Positions 40,055-49,419 of a stretch of DNA of 64,000 nucleotides are shown here, one piece after another. Position 1 is the first letter of the stretch. Each line of letters begins with the position of its first letter. The translations under genes were made by a program, and so were the position numbers. Source of the stretch: Oscillospiraceae bacterium (GTDB lineage: Bacteria > Bacillota > Clostridia > Oscillospirales > Ruminococcaceae); the NCBI GenBank assembly GCA_015067145.1, contig SVNA01000009.1, positions 1-64,000 of the forward strand, written 5' to 3'. The notes beneath the pieces are model-generated. The model was not told where the DNA came from. It made no database searches and saw only the letters and a program-made list of their open reading frames with translations.

Positions 40055-40169
40055 TGGTACCTCTCCTTAAAAATGTATTAGCCCTGTGAGAAATTAAACC
40101 AATGCCGCTGCTTGTGGCTTATAGCCTTGTTTTAAGTTGCCCGGGCTTATATAATAAAGACCTTCGTCT

Positions 40170-40706
40170 CTATTTTCTAAGTTTTTTGTGAATACGCTGT
40201 ATTGCATTGTTTACAGCCTTTTCGTCCTTACCTGTCATATCAGCAATCTCTTTATAAGAATACTGCATTGTATATAAACTGAAAACCAGAAACTCAAACC
40301 TTGAAAGCTTCTGTTTGGCGGTAAGGATAAACTCTTTGTTCTGCTCTTTTGTGAGGATATCATTTTCTGCATCGGAAGCGATATCCTCTTCCTCCAGAGT
40401 TTTCGCTTCTGACAAAATCTGGTGCTTCTGGCTCTGGCTGGAGTTATAGGCAGTTATTATGCTGTTGAGTATACATTTTTTGGCATAGGTGGGGAAACTT
40501 GCACCCTTATCCTGTGAATAGCTTAAAATCGCTTTGAACAGGCCGATGTTGCCCTCCTGTACGGCATCCTCAAAGTCAAAGGATTTTGTACGCAACTTGT
40601 ATGCACATGATTCTATTGCAGGTCTGAAAACTTTGAATATATATTCAATATCCTTGTGGGAACCCTGCTTTGCCAAGGCAACATACTGCTCCATTTCCTT
40701 TTGCAC
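40170..40706 (-). CDS. Sigma-70 family RNA polymerase sigma factor
   Basis: DFEDAVQEGNIGLFKAI region 2, C-terminal HTH. Confidence 0.88.
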   Translation of the reverse strand: MQKEMEQYVALAKQGSHKDIEYIFKVFRPAIESCAYKLRTKSFDFEDAVQEGNIGLFKAILSYSQDKGASFPTYAKKCILNSIITAYNSSQSQKHQILSEAKTLEEEDIASDAENDILTKEQNKEFILTAKQKLSRFEFLVFSLYTMQYSYKEIADMTGKDEKAVNNAIQRIHKKLRK

Positions 40707-40871
40707 TTTGAAACCTCAGAAAAAATATATTAAAAAACATAGTGTGTCATTTTTTGTATTATTAAACATATTATACAAAACCGGACACACTATGTCAAAT
40801 TATTTTTATTATCTTGTACAAAAACAACAAATTGAGCACAATTTATTTTCAATAATTGTTGAATATATTCA

Positions 40872-42239
40872 TTATGCGTTATCCCTTGTAACTGTTCTTA
40901 TCCATCTGCCTGACATTATTCGTTTTAACTCTATTACAATTTTTATAAATGCATCACATCTCATGGAAAGATACACCAGCGGTGCAGGTGCGTGCAGTAC
41001 CAGACCAAGCACCACGCTGAGCGGAATATTTATAAGCCACATACCGCCGCCGTCCAGCAGAAGTGCCAGCTTTGTATCCCCGCCGCCGCGGAGAACACCA
41101 ACAATATTTACTATGTCAATAGCCGCAAGAGGCTGTATGCATACCACAACTGTGAGCATCTGGAAAGCTGCCAGCTTTGCCTCGGGAGTGATGTTGTAGA
41201 TGGAGAGGAACGGATTTCTGACAAGAAGAACAACGATGGACATTATAAAACCGATACAGAAAGCTGTAAGGTTGATTGTAACAGCTGTCTTCTGTGCACG
41301 CTCCAGCTTGCCCTGACCGATTGTCTTGCCGCAGATTACTGCCGCAGCATTTGCCACACCGAATGTGAATACGGAAGCAAGGTTGTAGACAACAGTTACC
41401 ACACTGTTTGCCGCAACAAATGTGGAACCGATGTGGCCCATGATAACACCTGTTGTAACACTGCCCATGCCCCAGATAAGCTCGTTGCCCATAACAGGCA
41501 GTGCATGGTGGATAAAGTCCGGGATAAGGCTTGTGTCAATCTTGAACATACAGTGCCATTTGAAACCGATTTTCTTTTCGATAAAGTACATATATACTGC
41601 TGCACAGCAGAACTCGAATACACGTGCTGTAACGGTACCCACCGCAGCACCCTGCACACCAAGGGCAGGTGCCCCGAATTTACCGAAGATAAACATATAG
41701 TTTACGATTACATTTACAAAGAAGGACATACCGTAAACTGTGGTGCTCACCTTTACCTGTTCAACTCCCCGCAGAGCGAGGAAGTAGCAGTTGGAAAGAG
41801 AGTAGAACACAAAACCCAGCGATAGAGTTTTCAGATAGGAAACACCTGCTGTGATAACCTCTGCCTCGTTGGAAAAAAGGGACATTATCTGCTCGGTAAA
41901 GAAAAATGCCGCTACTGAAAAAACGATGGAAACCACAAACATTGTCATGGTGGATATACGCATAACACGGCGGATAACATCTGTGTTGCCCTTGCCCCAG
42001 TACTGAGAGATAAGCACCGAAGCACCGCCACACACACCAAAGCCTGCAATCATCATAAGAAAAAATGTCTGTCCGCCAAGACTTGCACCGGAAACTGCAA
42101 TATCACCCAGTTCCCCCAGCATGATTGTATCCATAGCTGAAACACCGTGGTTGATGACATTCTGCATTGCTATAGGCAGTGCAACGGCTACAAGGGTTAT
42201 GAAATATTCTTTGTCAAAAACAAAATGCTTTTTTAACAT
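40872..42239 (-). CDS. MATE family efflux transporter
   Basis: 12-TM MATE pattern; start at MLKKHFVFDKEYF with GGAGG upstream. Confidence 0.93.
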   Translation of the reverse strand: MLKKHFVFDKEYFITLVAVALPIAMQNVINHGVSAMDTIMLGELGDIAVSGASLGGQTFFLMMIAGFGVCGGASVLISQYWGKGNTDVIRRVMRISTMTMFVVSIVFSVAAFFFTEQIMSLFSNEAEVITAGVSYLKTLSLGFVFYSLSNCYFLALRGVEQVKVSTTVYGMSFFVNVIVNYMFIFGKFGAPALGVQGAAVGTVTARVFEFCCAAVYMYFIEKKIGFKWHCMFKIDTSLIPDFIHHALPVMGNELIWGMGSVTTGVIMGHIGSTFVAANSVVTVVYNLASVFTFGVANAAAVICGKTIGQGKLERAQKTAVTINLTAFCIGFIMSIVVLLVRNPFLSIYNITPEAKLAAFQMLTVVVCIQPLAAIDIVNIVGVLRGGGDTKLALLLDGGGMWLINIPLSVVLGLVLHAPAPLVYLSMRCDAFIKIVIELKRIMSGRWIRTVTRDNA

Positions 42240-42299
42240 TGGTCCTCCCTGTTTTGATTTATATACAAAAGGTCTATATAGAGCTGAATACACAAAAAA

Positions 42300-42336
42300 A
42301 GATAGTATTCAAACCTATCTGTTCGAATACTATCGA
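42300..42336 (-). terminator. Terminator of tRNA-Leu
   Basis: GATAGTATTC...GAATACTATC hairpin followed by TTTTTTT on minus strand. Confidence 0.75.
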
Positions 42337-42338
42337 TC

Positions 42339-42425
42339 TGGTGCCGGTGGTCGGGGTCGAACCGACACGGTATCACTACCACAGGATTTTGAGTCCAGCA
42401 CGTCTGCCAATTCCATCACACCGGC
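42339..42425 (-). tRNA. tRNA-Leu (anticodon CAA), CCA encoded
   Basis: GCCGGTGTGATGGAATTGGCAGACGTGCTGGACTCAAAATCC...GGTTCGACCCCGACCACCGGCACCA. Confidence 0.95.
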
Positions 42426-42636
42426 TTATACAGCTTTATTATTATACAAAACATTTTTATAAATTGCAAGCATTTTTTTACGGTTTTGGGGTAAATGCCG
42501 CCCATATTTTTATACTTTTCGCAATATTTTATCAAAATATGTCAGTTTGTTTATGCAGCAATTAATTTCCGTTATATGTTTTACATCTGTATTTCTGTCA
42601 ATAATCCTCTAAAAGATTATATAGTGAGGAAAATAT

Positions 42637-43317
42637 ATGGAATATATTAAACTTCTGGGAATTCTGATTGTTGTGCTGGGCTTTGCACTTAAGCTGGACT
42701 CGATACTGATTATCGTAATCGCCGCCTTTGTAACTGCACTGGTGGGCGGTGTTGATATGGTCACGCTGGTGGAAACCTTTGGGGAAAGCTTTGTGTCAAA
42801 CCGCAGCATGACTATATTTATCCTTGTTATGCTTGTGACGGGAACTATGGAACGCAACGGACTTAAAGAGGCCTCCTCTGCCCTTATCGGCAGAATAAAA
42901 GGTGCAACAGCGGGGATGGTTATTGCCGCTTACGGTGTTATCCGCGGAGCGTTCGGTGCTTTCAACGTTGGCATCGGCGGTGTGGCAGGGTTTATACGCC
43001 CTGTGCTGATACCTATGGCAACAGGCACTGTTGAATCCAAAGGGCATACTGTAAACGAAAACCATCTTGAACAGATAAAAGGTATGGCGGCGGGGATTGA
43101 AAATATCTCCTGGTTTTTCTGTCAGGTGCTGTTTGTGGGCGGTTCGGGAGCATTGCTTGTTCAGGGCACTCTGGCAAATCTCGGCTACGATGTACCGCTT
43201 ATACGTCTGGCTGCCGTGGAGATACCTGTGGCGATTGCGGGGGTGGCTTTTGGCGTTATTTATTACTATTTAAAAGACCGACGCCTGAGCAGAAAATACT
43301 ACAGCAAGGAGAAATAA
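42637..43317 (+). CDS. DUF969 family membrane protein (proposed 5-oxoproline transporter subunit)
   Basis: Family-typical sequence and adjacency to DUF979 and pcp. Confidence 0.82.
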   Translation: MEYIKLLGILIVVLGFALKLDSILIIVIAAFVTALVGGVDMVTLVETFGESFVSNRSMTIFILVMLVTGTMERNGLKEASSALIGRIKGATAGMVIAAYGVIRGAFGAFNVGIGGVAGFIRPVLIPMATGTVESKGHTVNENHLEQIKGMAAGIENISWFFCQVLFVGGSGALLVQGTLANLGYDVPLIRLAAVEIPVAIAGVAFGVIYYYLKDRRLSRKYYSKEK

Positions 43318-43318
43318 T

Positions 43319-44260
43319 ATGGAGTTTTTTACAAGTGCCGATATACCTGTGATGACAAAACTGCTGGAGATTGTATATATAATCATCGGCTTAATATGTC
43401 TGTACACTGCAGGCATAAACCTTTTTGACAGGGAAAATCCGTCCCCCTGGGGCACATCTGCTTTCTGGGGCAGTGTGGGCATTGTCATCGCCTTTGGCAG
43501 GTGGCTGCCCAATATCATAAACGGCGGGCTTATTCTGCTGATGAGCACCAGTGCCATTCTGCGTCTTGTAAAATCCGGGCGGGACCTTGCCCCCACACCC
43601 GAACAGACAAAGGCAAAGTTTGAAAAAATCGGTATGAAAATATTTATACCTGCCCTTTCAATCGGTGCGTTCTCCCTTATTTTTGCCTTTCTCGGCGGAA
43701 ACGCCCTTGTAGGCACAGGCTTTGGTGTTCTGGTGGCTATGGTGCTGCTGTTTGCATTTTCCTCTGACAACAGACCAAAGGTGTTTTTTGACGATGCGGC
43801 GAGATTTCTTTCTATTGTAGGGCCAACAAGTATGCTGCCGCCTCTCCTTGCAGTGCTGGGCACAGTGTTCACCCTTGCAGGCGTTGGAGATGTTATCGCT
43901 GACATTGTGGGCAGAATTATCCCTCAGGGTAATGTAAACCTTGGCATTGTTGTATACGCACTGGGCATGGTGCTGTTCACAATGATAATGGGCAACGCCT
44001 TTGCGGCGATTACTGTTATGACTGTGGGTATAGGTGCACCTTTTGTGCTGGCATACGGTGCTGACCCTGCAGCGATTGTTATGCTGGCACTCACCTGCGG
44101 CTACTGCGGCACACTGCTGACACCAATGGCGGCAAACTTTAACATTGTGCCTGTGGCCATACTTGATATGAAGGACAAGATGGGGGTAATAAAAAACCAG
44201 ATTCTGCCTGCTGTATTTATGATTGTTTTTCAGATAATCTATATGATTATAATAAAATAA
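43319..44260 (+). CDS. DUF979 family membrane protein (proposed 5-oxoproline transporter subunit)
   Basis: Directly downstream of DUF969; multi-TM. Confidence 0.82.
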   Translation: MEFFTSADIPVMTKLLEIVYIIIGLICLYTAGINLFDRENPSPWGTSAFWGSVGIVIAFGRWLPNIINGGLILLMSTSAILRLVKSGRDLAPTPEQTKAKFEKIGMKIFIPALSIGAFSLIFAFLGGNALVGTGFGVLVAMVLLFAFSSDNRPKVFFDDAARFLSIVGPTSMLPPLLAVLGTVFTLAGVGDVIADIVGRIIPQGNVNLGIVVYALGMVLFTMIMGNAFAAITVMTVGIGAPFVLAYGADPAAIVMLALTCGYCGTLLTPMAANFNIVPVAILDMKDKMGVIKNQILPAVFMIVFQIIYMIIIK

Positions 44261-44272
44261 ACGAGGTATCAG

Positions 44273-45247
44273 ATGAACAAGGAAAAAGCTCTGCGGGGAG
44301 CAAAAATTATAATCGAAAACTGGATGTGTCTGAAAGAAAACGACCGGCTGCTGATTGTTACCGATTCAGGTCATAAAGAAGAAGCGGAACTGCTGAAAAC
44401 CGTTGCCGAGGAAGCGGGCAGCAAGGCGTATATCCATATCACACAGACCAAGGGCAAGCTGGTGGGGGTGTATTTTGATGCCACTCCTCATGCCTTTACC
44501 GAATATGACTATATCATCGGTGCAACCGACTATTCCCTTGTGACCACCGTTGCCGCCAGAACAGCCATAAGAGAGGGCAAAAAGTTTTTGTCCCTGCCTC
44601 TGCACACAAACGACGGACACAGTATGCTGGAGTATGATTTTCTGATGTGCGATACCGACAGAAGCAGAACTGCCGCACAGACCCTTATAAAAAAACTGCA
44701 GCATGCCCATATAATACACGTTACAACCACGCTGGGCACTGACATTTATTTTTATAAAAAGGAGCGTCACGCAAAGTTTTTCAACGGCAAGGTACACGAC
44801 TGTGATGGGTATTCCTCCGCAAGCATAGAAGTGTATGTGCCTGTACAGGAGGACAAAACCCACGGCATTGTGGTGCTGGATGGCTCTTACGGATATATCG
44901 GCAAGGTGCAGACGCCTTTCAACATAACCTTTAACCACGGAAAGATAACAGGGATTGAAGAAAGCAAGGACGGAAATATCCTGAAAGACTTTATAGAAGA
45001 CTATAAAGATGATAAAATGTATACAGCAAGCGAATTCGGCATCGGGCTGAACCCCCTCTCCCATTGCGACGGCAACTGCTATATAGAGGACGAATCCGCC
45101 CTTGGTACCGTCCACATCGGCCTTGGCAGAAACCTTGCCCTTGGCGGTATGTGGGAAGCAAGCGGACATTTTGACCTGACAATCCGTAACCCCGATGTAT
45201 ATGCTGACGGGTTTAAGATAATTCACAGCGGAAAGATAATAATTTAA
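44273..45247 (+). CDS. M29-like (aminopeptidase T-type) metallopeptidase
   Basis: HIGLGRN and SGHFDLTIRNP near C-terminus; family-like length and context. Confidence 0.7.
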   Translation: MNKEKALRGAKIIIENWMCLKENDRLLIVTDSGHKEEAELLKTVAEEAGSKAYIHITQTKGKLVGVYFDATPHAFTEYDYIIGATDYSLVTTVAARTAIREGKKFLSLPLHTNDGHSMLEYDFLMCDTDRSRTAAQTLIKKLQHAHIIHVTTTLGTDIYFYKKERHAKFFNGKVHDCDGYSSASIEVYVPVQEDKTHGIVVLDGSYGYIGKVQTPFNITFNHGKITGIEESKDGNILKDFIEDYKDDKMYTASEFGIGLNPLSHCDGNCYIEDESALGTVHIGLGRNLALGGMWEASGHFDLTIRNPDVYADGFKIIHSGKIII

Positions 45248-45259
45248 GGAGATTTATAT

Positions 45260-45904
45260 ATGAAAATTCTCGTTACAGGCTTTGACCCTTTTGACAAAGA
45301 AAAGATAAACCCTGCTTATGAAGCGGTAAAGCTGCTGCCCGATAAAATAAACAGTGCGGAAATTATAAAAAAAGAAATTCCCACCGTTTTCGGCAAAGGT
45401 GCCTGCGAGATGGAAAAGGCCATTGAACAGCACAACCCCGACTATGTCATCTGTGTGGGACAGGCCGGCGGCAGAAGCAGCATATCTGTAGAAAAGGTCG
45501 CCATAAACTTTATCGATGCAAGAATCCCCGACAATGAGGGCAATCAGCCTGTAAACACATCCATTATACCTGACGGAGCAACCGCCTTTTTCTCCTCCCT
45601 GCCAATAAGGGCTATGGTGGAAAATGTGCGTGAACACGGCATACCCGCCAACATCTCCTACTCTGCAGGTACATTTGTATGCAACGAGATTATGTACCGT
45701 CTGCTGCATCTGATTGACAGTAAATATCACCATATTAAAGGCGGTTTTATCCACGTGCCATATACAACGTCACAGGCTGCTGCAAAACCCGACGGCACTG
45801 CAAGCATGGACGAAAAAACAATCGCCAAAGGGTTGGAATACGCCATACTTGCCATTGTGCAGAACAAGGAGCACAGCGGCGGCAATATGGGCACAACACA
45901 CTGA
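45260..45904 (+). CDS. pcp: Pyroglutamyl-peptidase I
   Basis: VTGFDPFDKEKINP, VCVGQAGGRSSISVEKVAIN, SYSAGTFVCNEIMY. Confidence 0.95.
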   Translation: MKILVTGFDPFDKEKINPAYEAVKLLPDKINSAEIIKKEIPTVFGKGACEMEKAIEQHNPDYVICVGQAGGRSSISVEKVAINFIDARIPDNEGNQPVNTSIIPDGATAFFSSLPIRAMVENVREHGIPANISYSAGTFVCNEIMYRLLHLIDSKYHHIKGGFIHVPYTTSQAAAKPDGTASMDEKTIAKGLEYAILAIVQNKEHSGGNMGTTH

Positions 45905-45910
45905 TTTTTC

Positions 45911-45948
45911 ACAAAGAAAAAAGACACATCGCATGATGTGTCTTTTTT
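45911..45948. terminator. Bidirectional terminator between pcp and tRNA-Thr
   Basis: AAAAAAGACACATC-GCAT-GATGTGTCTTTTTT. Confidence 0.85.
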
Positions 45949-46023
45949 GGAGCTGTTAAGCGGATTCGAACCGCCGACCTCTTCCTTACCAAGGAAGTGC
46001 TCTGCCTACTGAGCTATAACAGC
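45948..46023 (-). tRNA. tRNA-Thr (anticodon GGT), CCA encoded
   Basis: GCTGTTATAGCTCAGTAGGCAGAGCACTTCCTTGGTAAGGAAG...TAACAGCTCCA. Confidence 0.97.
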
Positions 46024-46156
46024 GAGCATAGCGAGCTGTTTCAACGTTCTGACAGCAGGTGTGCAAGCAACTGCAATGCACAAGCATTGAATTGTGCAAC
46101 AATTCTGTCAGGTTGTTATAACATCAAAGTTGTTTCAACCTCTTATTTACAGAAAA

Positions 46157-46188
46157 AGCAACTGTCCTTGCGGATAGTTGCTTCTTCT
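46157..46188 (-). terminator. Terminator of the tRNA-Trp/tRNA-Asp unit
   Basis: AAGCAACTATCCGCAAGGACAGTTGCTTTTT on minus strand. Confidence 0.75.
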
Positions 46189-46190
46189 TT

Positions 46191-46267
46191 TGGCGACCCG
46201 AATGGGGCTCGAACCCACGACCTCTAGCGTGACAGGCTAGCGTTCTAACCAACTGAACTACCGGGCC
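46191..46267 (-). tRNA. tRNA-Asp (anticodon GTC), CCA encoded
   Basis: GGCCCGGTAGTTCAGTTGGTTAGAACGCTAGCCTGTCACGCTAG...GGGTCGCCA. Confidence 0.97.
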
Positions 46268-46287
46268 ATCAGCAACTGTAAACAATT

Positions 46288-46363
<76 letters not shown>

Positions 46364-46488
46364 TTACAAGTTGCTAAATTATTATATAACACCGGCAGTC
46401 TGTTGTCAAGGTTTATTTTTAAAATATTTTGCTGTTTTTTCCGAAAAAGCAAAAGCACAGCAGAAATTCCACTGTGCTTTGATAAAGT

Positions 46489-47733
46489 CTATACATCCCT
46501 GTTGTACAAGGGTTTAACCTCGTTTCTGTGGCGGAACATTATAAGGTAAATTGCAGTTACATTTATCACCATCATGCCGATGAGGATTGTTCTTTCCGGT
46601 AAAAACTCGCCCAGAGAACCCGCCACAATCTGACCTGTGAGGGTACCCATTGTGGTTATCATCTGGAATGTGCCGTTAAAGCGGCCGCGTACTGTATCGG
46701 GAACATAGCTTTGTGTTGCGGAGATGCGGATGTTGAAACTGGTAACGCTTATGATGCCCACAAAGAAGAACACCACAAACATCACAGGCACCGGCAGCCA
46801 CAGTTTGAAACCGTCGCATATCGAACAGGCAAAATATACACATATTGCTATGAGGAATTTTTTCTCGGCAGGGTATTTGAATTTATAGTGTATAAGGCCC
46901 CCTGTAAAACGCCCCATAAGACCTGTGGTGGTGATAAGTGTGTATAGGGTTATAACATTTATCGGTACATGGCTGAAAAGCTGTGCGTTGTTTTTGAAAA
47001 ACGGCAGCAGCAGGGTGTTCATCACACCGCCTGCCATATTGCAGACAAAGAAATAGCTGGTGATAACGATAAGGGCTTTTTCTCCTTTGATATATTCCAG
47101 ACCTTTGCGGAAGTCCTCGATATAGTGCTTTGCACCTGAAGATATCTTCCCCTCTCTGCCCTCTTCCTTGTGCTTAATCTGTGTTTCACATACTGCGGCA
47201 ATAAAGAATGTTACGGCATTGAACAGAAACAGCGGTGCAAGGGTGCCCAGCAGATCGTAAACCATGGATGCCACAGGCGTCATAAAGGATGCCAGCGGCA
47301 TAAGCATGCTGGAGATGGAGTAAGCTTTGCGGAAGTTGCCAGCGGTTATAAGGTTGGGATAAAAGCTTTCGTAGGCAACGGTGTATATGCCGTCAATACT
47401 GCCGATGACGATGCAGACTGCAAGCAGTGCGAAAAAGTTGAAGAAATCGGCATTGAGCACAAGAAACATAAACAGATATATAGTTGCCGATGTGAAGTCC
47501 AGCGTGTATATGATTTTTCTGCGGGAAAAACGGTCCACTATCGGCCCTGCCATAATAGGTGCTATAACCTTTGGCATATTGTAGAACACCATAAAAAGTG
47601 AGTACAGAAATGTTGAGTCGGTTTTTTCCAGCACCAGCAGACCAATGGCAAAGCCTGCCACCATATTGCCCAGCATGGATATTGCCGAACCGATTGTTAT
47701 AATTGTAAAATTTTTAGTCCATAAATTCTGCAA
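46489..47733 (-). CDS. MFS transporter
   Basis: 12-TM MFS pattern, PIVDRFSRRKIIY loop 2-3 motif. Confidence 0.92.
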   Translation of the reverse strand: MQNLWTKNFTIITIGSAISMLGNMVAGFAIGLLVLEKTDSTFLYSLFMVFYNMPKVIAPIMAGPIVDRFSRRKIIYTLDFTSATIYLFMFLVLNADFFNFFALLAVCIVIGSIDGIYTVAYESFYPNLITAGNFRKAYSISSMLMPLASFMTPVASMVYDLLGTLAPLFLFNAVTFFIAAVCETQIKHKEEGREGKISSGAKHYIEDFRKGLEYIKGEKALIVITSYFFVCNMAGGVMNTLLLPFFKNNAQLFSHVPINVITLYTLITTTGLMGRFTGGLIHYKFKYPAEKKFLIAICVYFACSICDGFKLWLPVPVMFVVFFFVGIISVTSFNIRISATQSYVPDTVRGRFNGTFQMITTMGTLTGQIVAGSLGEFLPERTILIGMMVINVTAIYLIMFRHRNEVKPLYNRDV

Positions 47734-47809
47734 AACATTTGCCTTCTTCTCTTTGTTGTACCAGATTTATCATACTCCTTAATTTATTAATTGTAAACAA
47801 TATAAACGC

Positions 47810-47845
47810 AAAAAACCGTGTATGCCACAAGACATACACGGTAAT
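47810..47845 (-). terminator. Terminator of the NSS transporter gene
   Basis: ACCGTGTATG...CATACACGGTTTTTT on minus strand. Confidence 0.85.
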
Positions 47846-47859
47846 TTTCAGCTGTCTGT

Positions 47860-49203
47860 TTATAACATACTGATTACGTTTGTAATCATAACGATAAGGA
47901 TAAGCACAGGAGCTATAAATTTGATTACAAAGCTGAAATAACCCTTTGCTTTTACACCAAATTTGCCGCCCTGTTCGATTTCATCATAGATAAATTTTGG
48001 TTTGAGAATCCAGCCAACAAGGATAACGATGATAAGTGCACCGATTGTCATGCCGATGTATTCACCGCACCAGTCATAGAAGTCAAGGAAGCCCATGCCG
48101 AGAATTGTAACGTGGCTGAGTTCGCCAAAGCTGAGTGCTACAGGGATACCGAGTGCTGTGATAACAGCACCTGTGCCGATAGCTGCTTTTTTACGGCTGA
48201 TACCTTTATTTTCGCTGAGAACGGATGTTGTAACTTCCAGCATAGAGATGGAGCTTGTAAGTGCAGCAAACAGAACCAGCACAAAGAAGATGAGGCCGAA
48301 GATATTGCCCATAGCCATTTCGTTGAAAACGCTTGGAAGAGTGATAAACATAAGTGCAGGACCTGCATCAGGAGCAAGACCGAGAGCAAATACTGCAGGG
48401 AAAATTGCGATACCTGCAAGGATTGCAGCTGCTGTATCCATAAGAGGAATGATAACAGCGTTCTGCTGGATATTGTCGTCATCTTTGAGGTAAGAACCGT
48501 ATGTAATCATTGTACCTACACCAAGGGAGCAGGAGAAGAACATCTGGGACAAAGCAAGACCAAGTGTTTCAGGTGTGAGCTTGGAGATGTCAGGTTTGAA
48601 AAGGAACTCAAAACCTGCTGCTGCACCAGGCAGTGTTACAGAACGGATGATGATAATGATAAGACATACAAAAAGTGCAGGCATCATAATTTTGGATGCT
48701 TTTTCGATACCGCCTGCGATACCTTTTGTAACAATGAAGATTGTGGCAATCATAAACAGCACAAAGAAGATGATGCCCAGATATGGGCTTGCTGTAAATG
48801 CACCGAAATATTCACCAGGTGCTGCAATCGCATTTGAAGGGCTGAAAACAGCTTTTGCGTACTGAAGTGTGTAGTTTACAATCCAGCCGCCGAGAACTGC
48901 GTAGAAGCCGAGAATGAGCGAAACAGCAACAACGCTGATGTAGCCTGCAAAGCCAAAGCGTTTGTCAAGCTTTTTGAAGATTGTTACAACGTTGGCTTTT
49001 ACCTTTCTGCCCAGTGCGAATTCGCACATCATAACAGGGATACCAACCAGTGCAACGAAAATGAGGTATGCAACGATAAACGCAAAACCGCCGCCCATAC
49101 CTGCTTTGTAAGGGAAGCCCCAGAGGTTACCAAGACCAACTGCGGAACCTACGGAAGCCATAATGAAGCCAAATTTGCTGGCAAATTGTCCTCTTTTTTC
49201 CAT
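47860..49203 (-). CDS. Sodium-dependent (NSS/SNF) transporter
   Basis: FGFIMASVGSAVGLGNLWGFPYKAGMGGGFAF. Confidence 0.95.
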   Translation of the reverse strand: MEKRGQFASKFGFIMASVGSAVGLGNLWGFPYKAGMGGGFAFIVAYLIFVALVGIPVMMCEFALGRKVKANVVTIFKKLDKRFGFAGYISVVAVSLILGFYAVLGGWIVNYTLQYAKAVFSPSNAIAAPGEYFGAFTASPYLGIIFFVLFMIATIFIVTKGIAGGIEKASKIMMPALFVCLIIIIIRSVTLPGAAAGFEFLFKPDISKLTPETLGLALSQMFFSCSLGVGTMITYGSYLKDDDNIQQNAVIIPLMDTAAAILAGIAIFPAVFALGLAPDAGPALMFITLPSVFNEMAMGNIFGLIFFVLVLFAALTSSISMLEVTTSVLSENKGISRKKAAIGTGAVITALGIPVALSFGELSHVTILGMGFLDFYDWCGEYIGMTIGALIIVILVGWILKPKFIYDEIEQGGKFGVKAKGYFSFVIKFIAPVLILIVMITNVISML

Positions 49204-49358
49204 ACTTTTCTCCTATCGCAGAAGTTTGATTTTTGACTTGCGCCAACTTCTGCAAATTATTTTTATACAAATAATTTCTATAAATAATACCACACATACA
49301 GATATATTTCAATACAAACAGGTATATTTCCAGCTTAATTGTGAATAATTTGTAAACA

Positions 49359-49398
49359 AAAAATCACACGGAGTATACCCCCGTGTGAAAAAGCTGTT
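49359..49398 (-). terminator. Terminator of the PepV-like gene
   Basis: TCACACGGGGGTATACTCCGTGTGATTTTTT on minus strand. Confidence 0.8.
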
Positions 49399-49419
49399 TT
49401 GTAATTATATTTTTATAAA

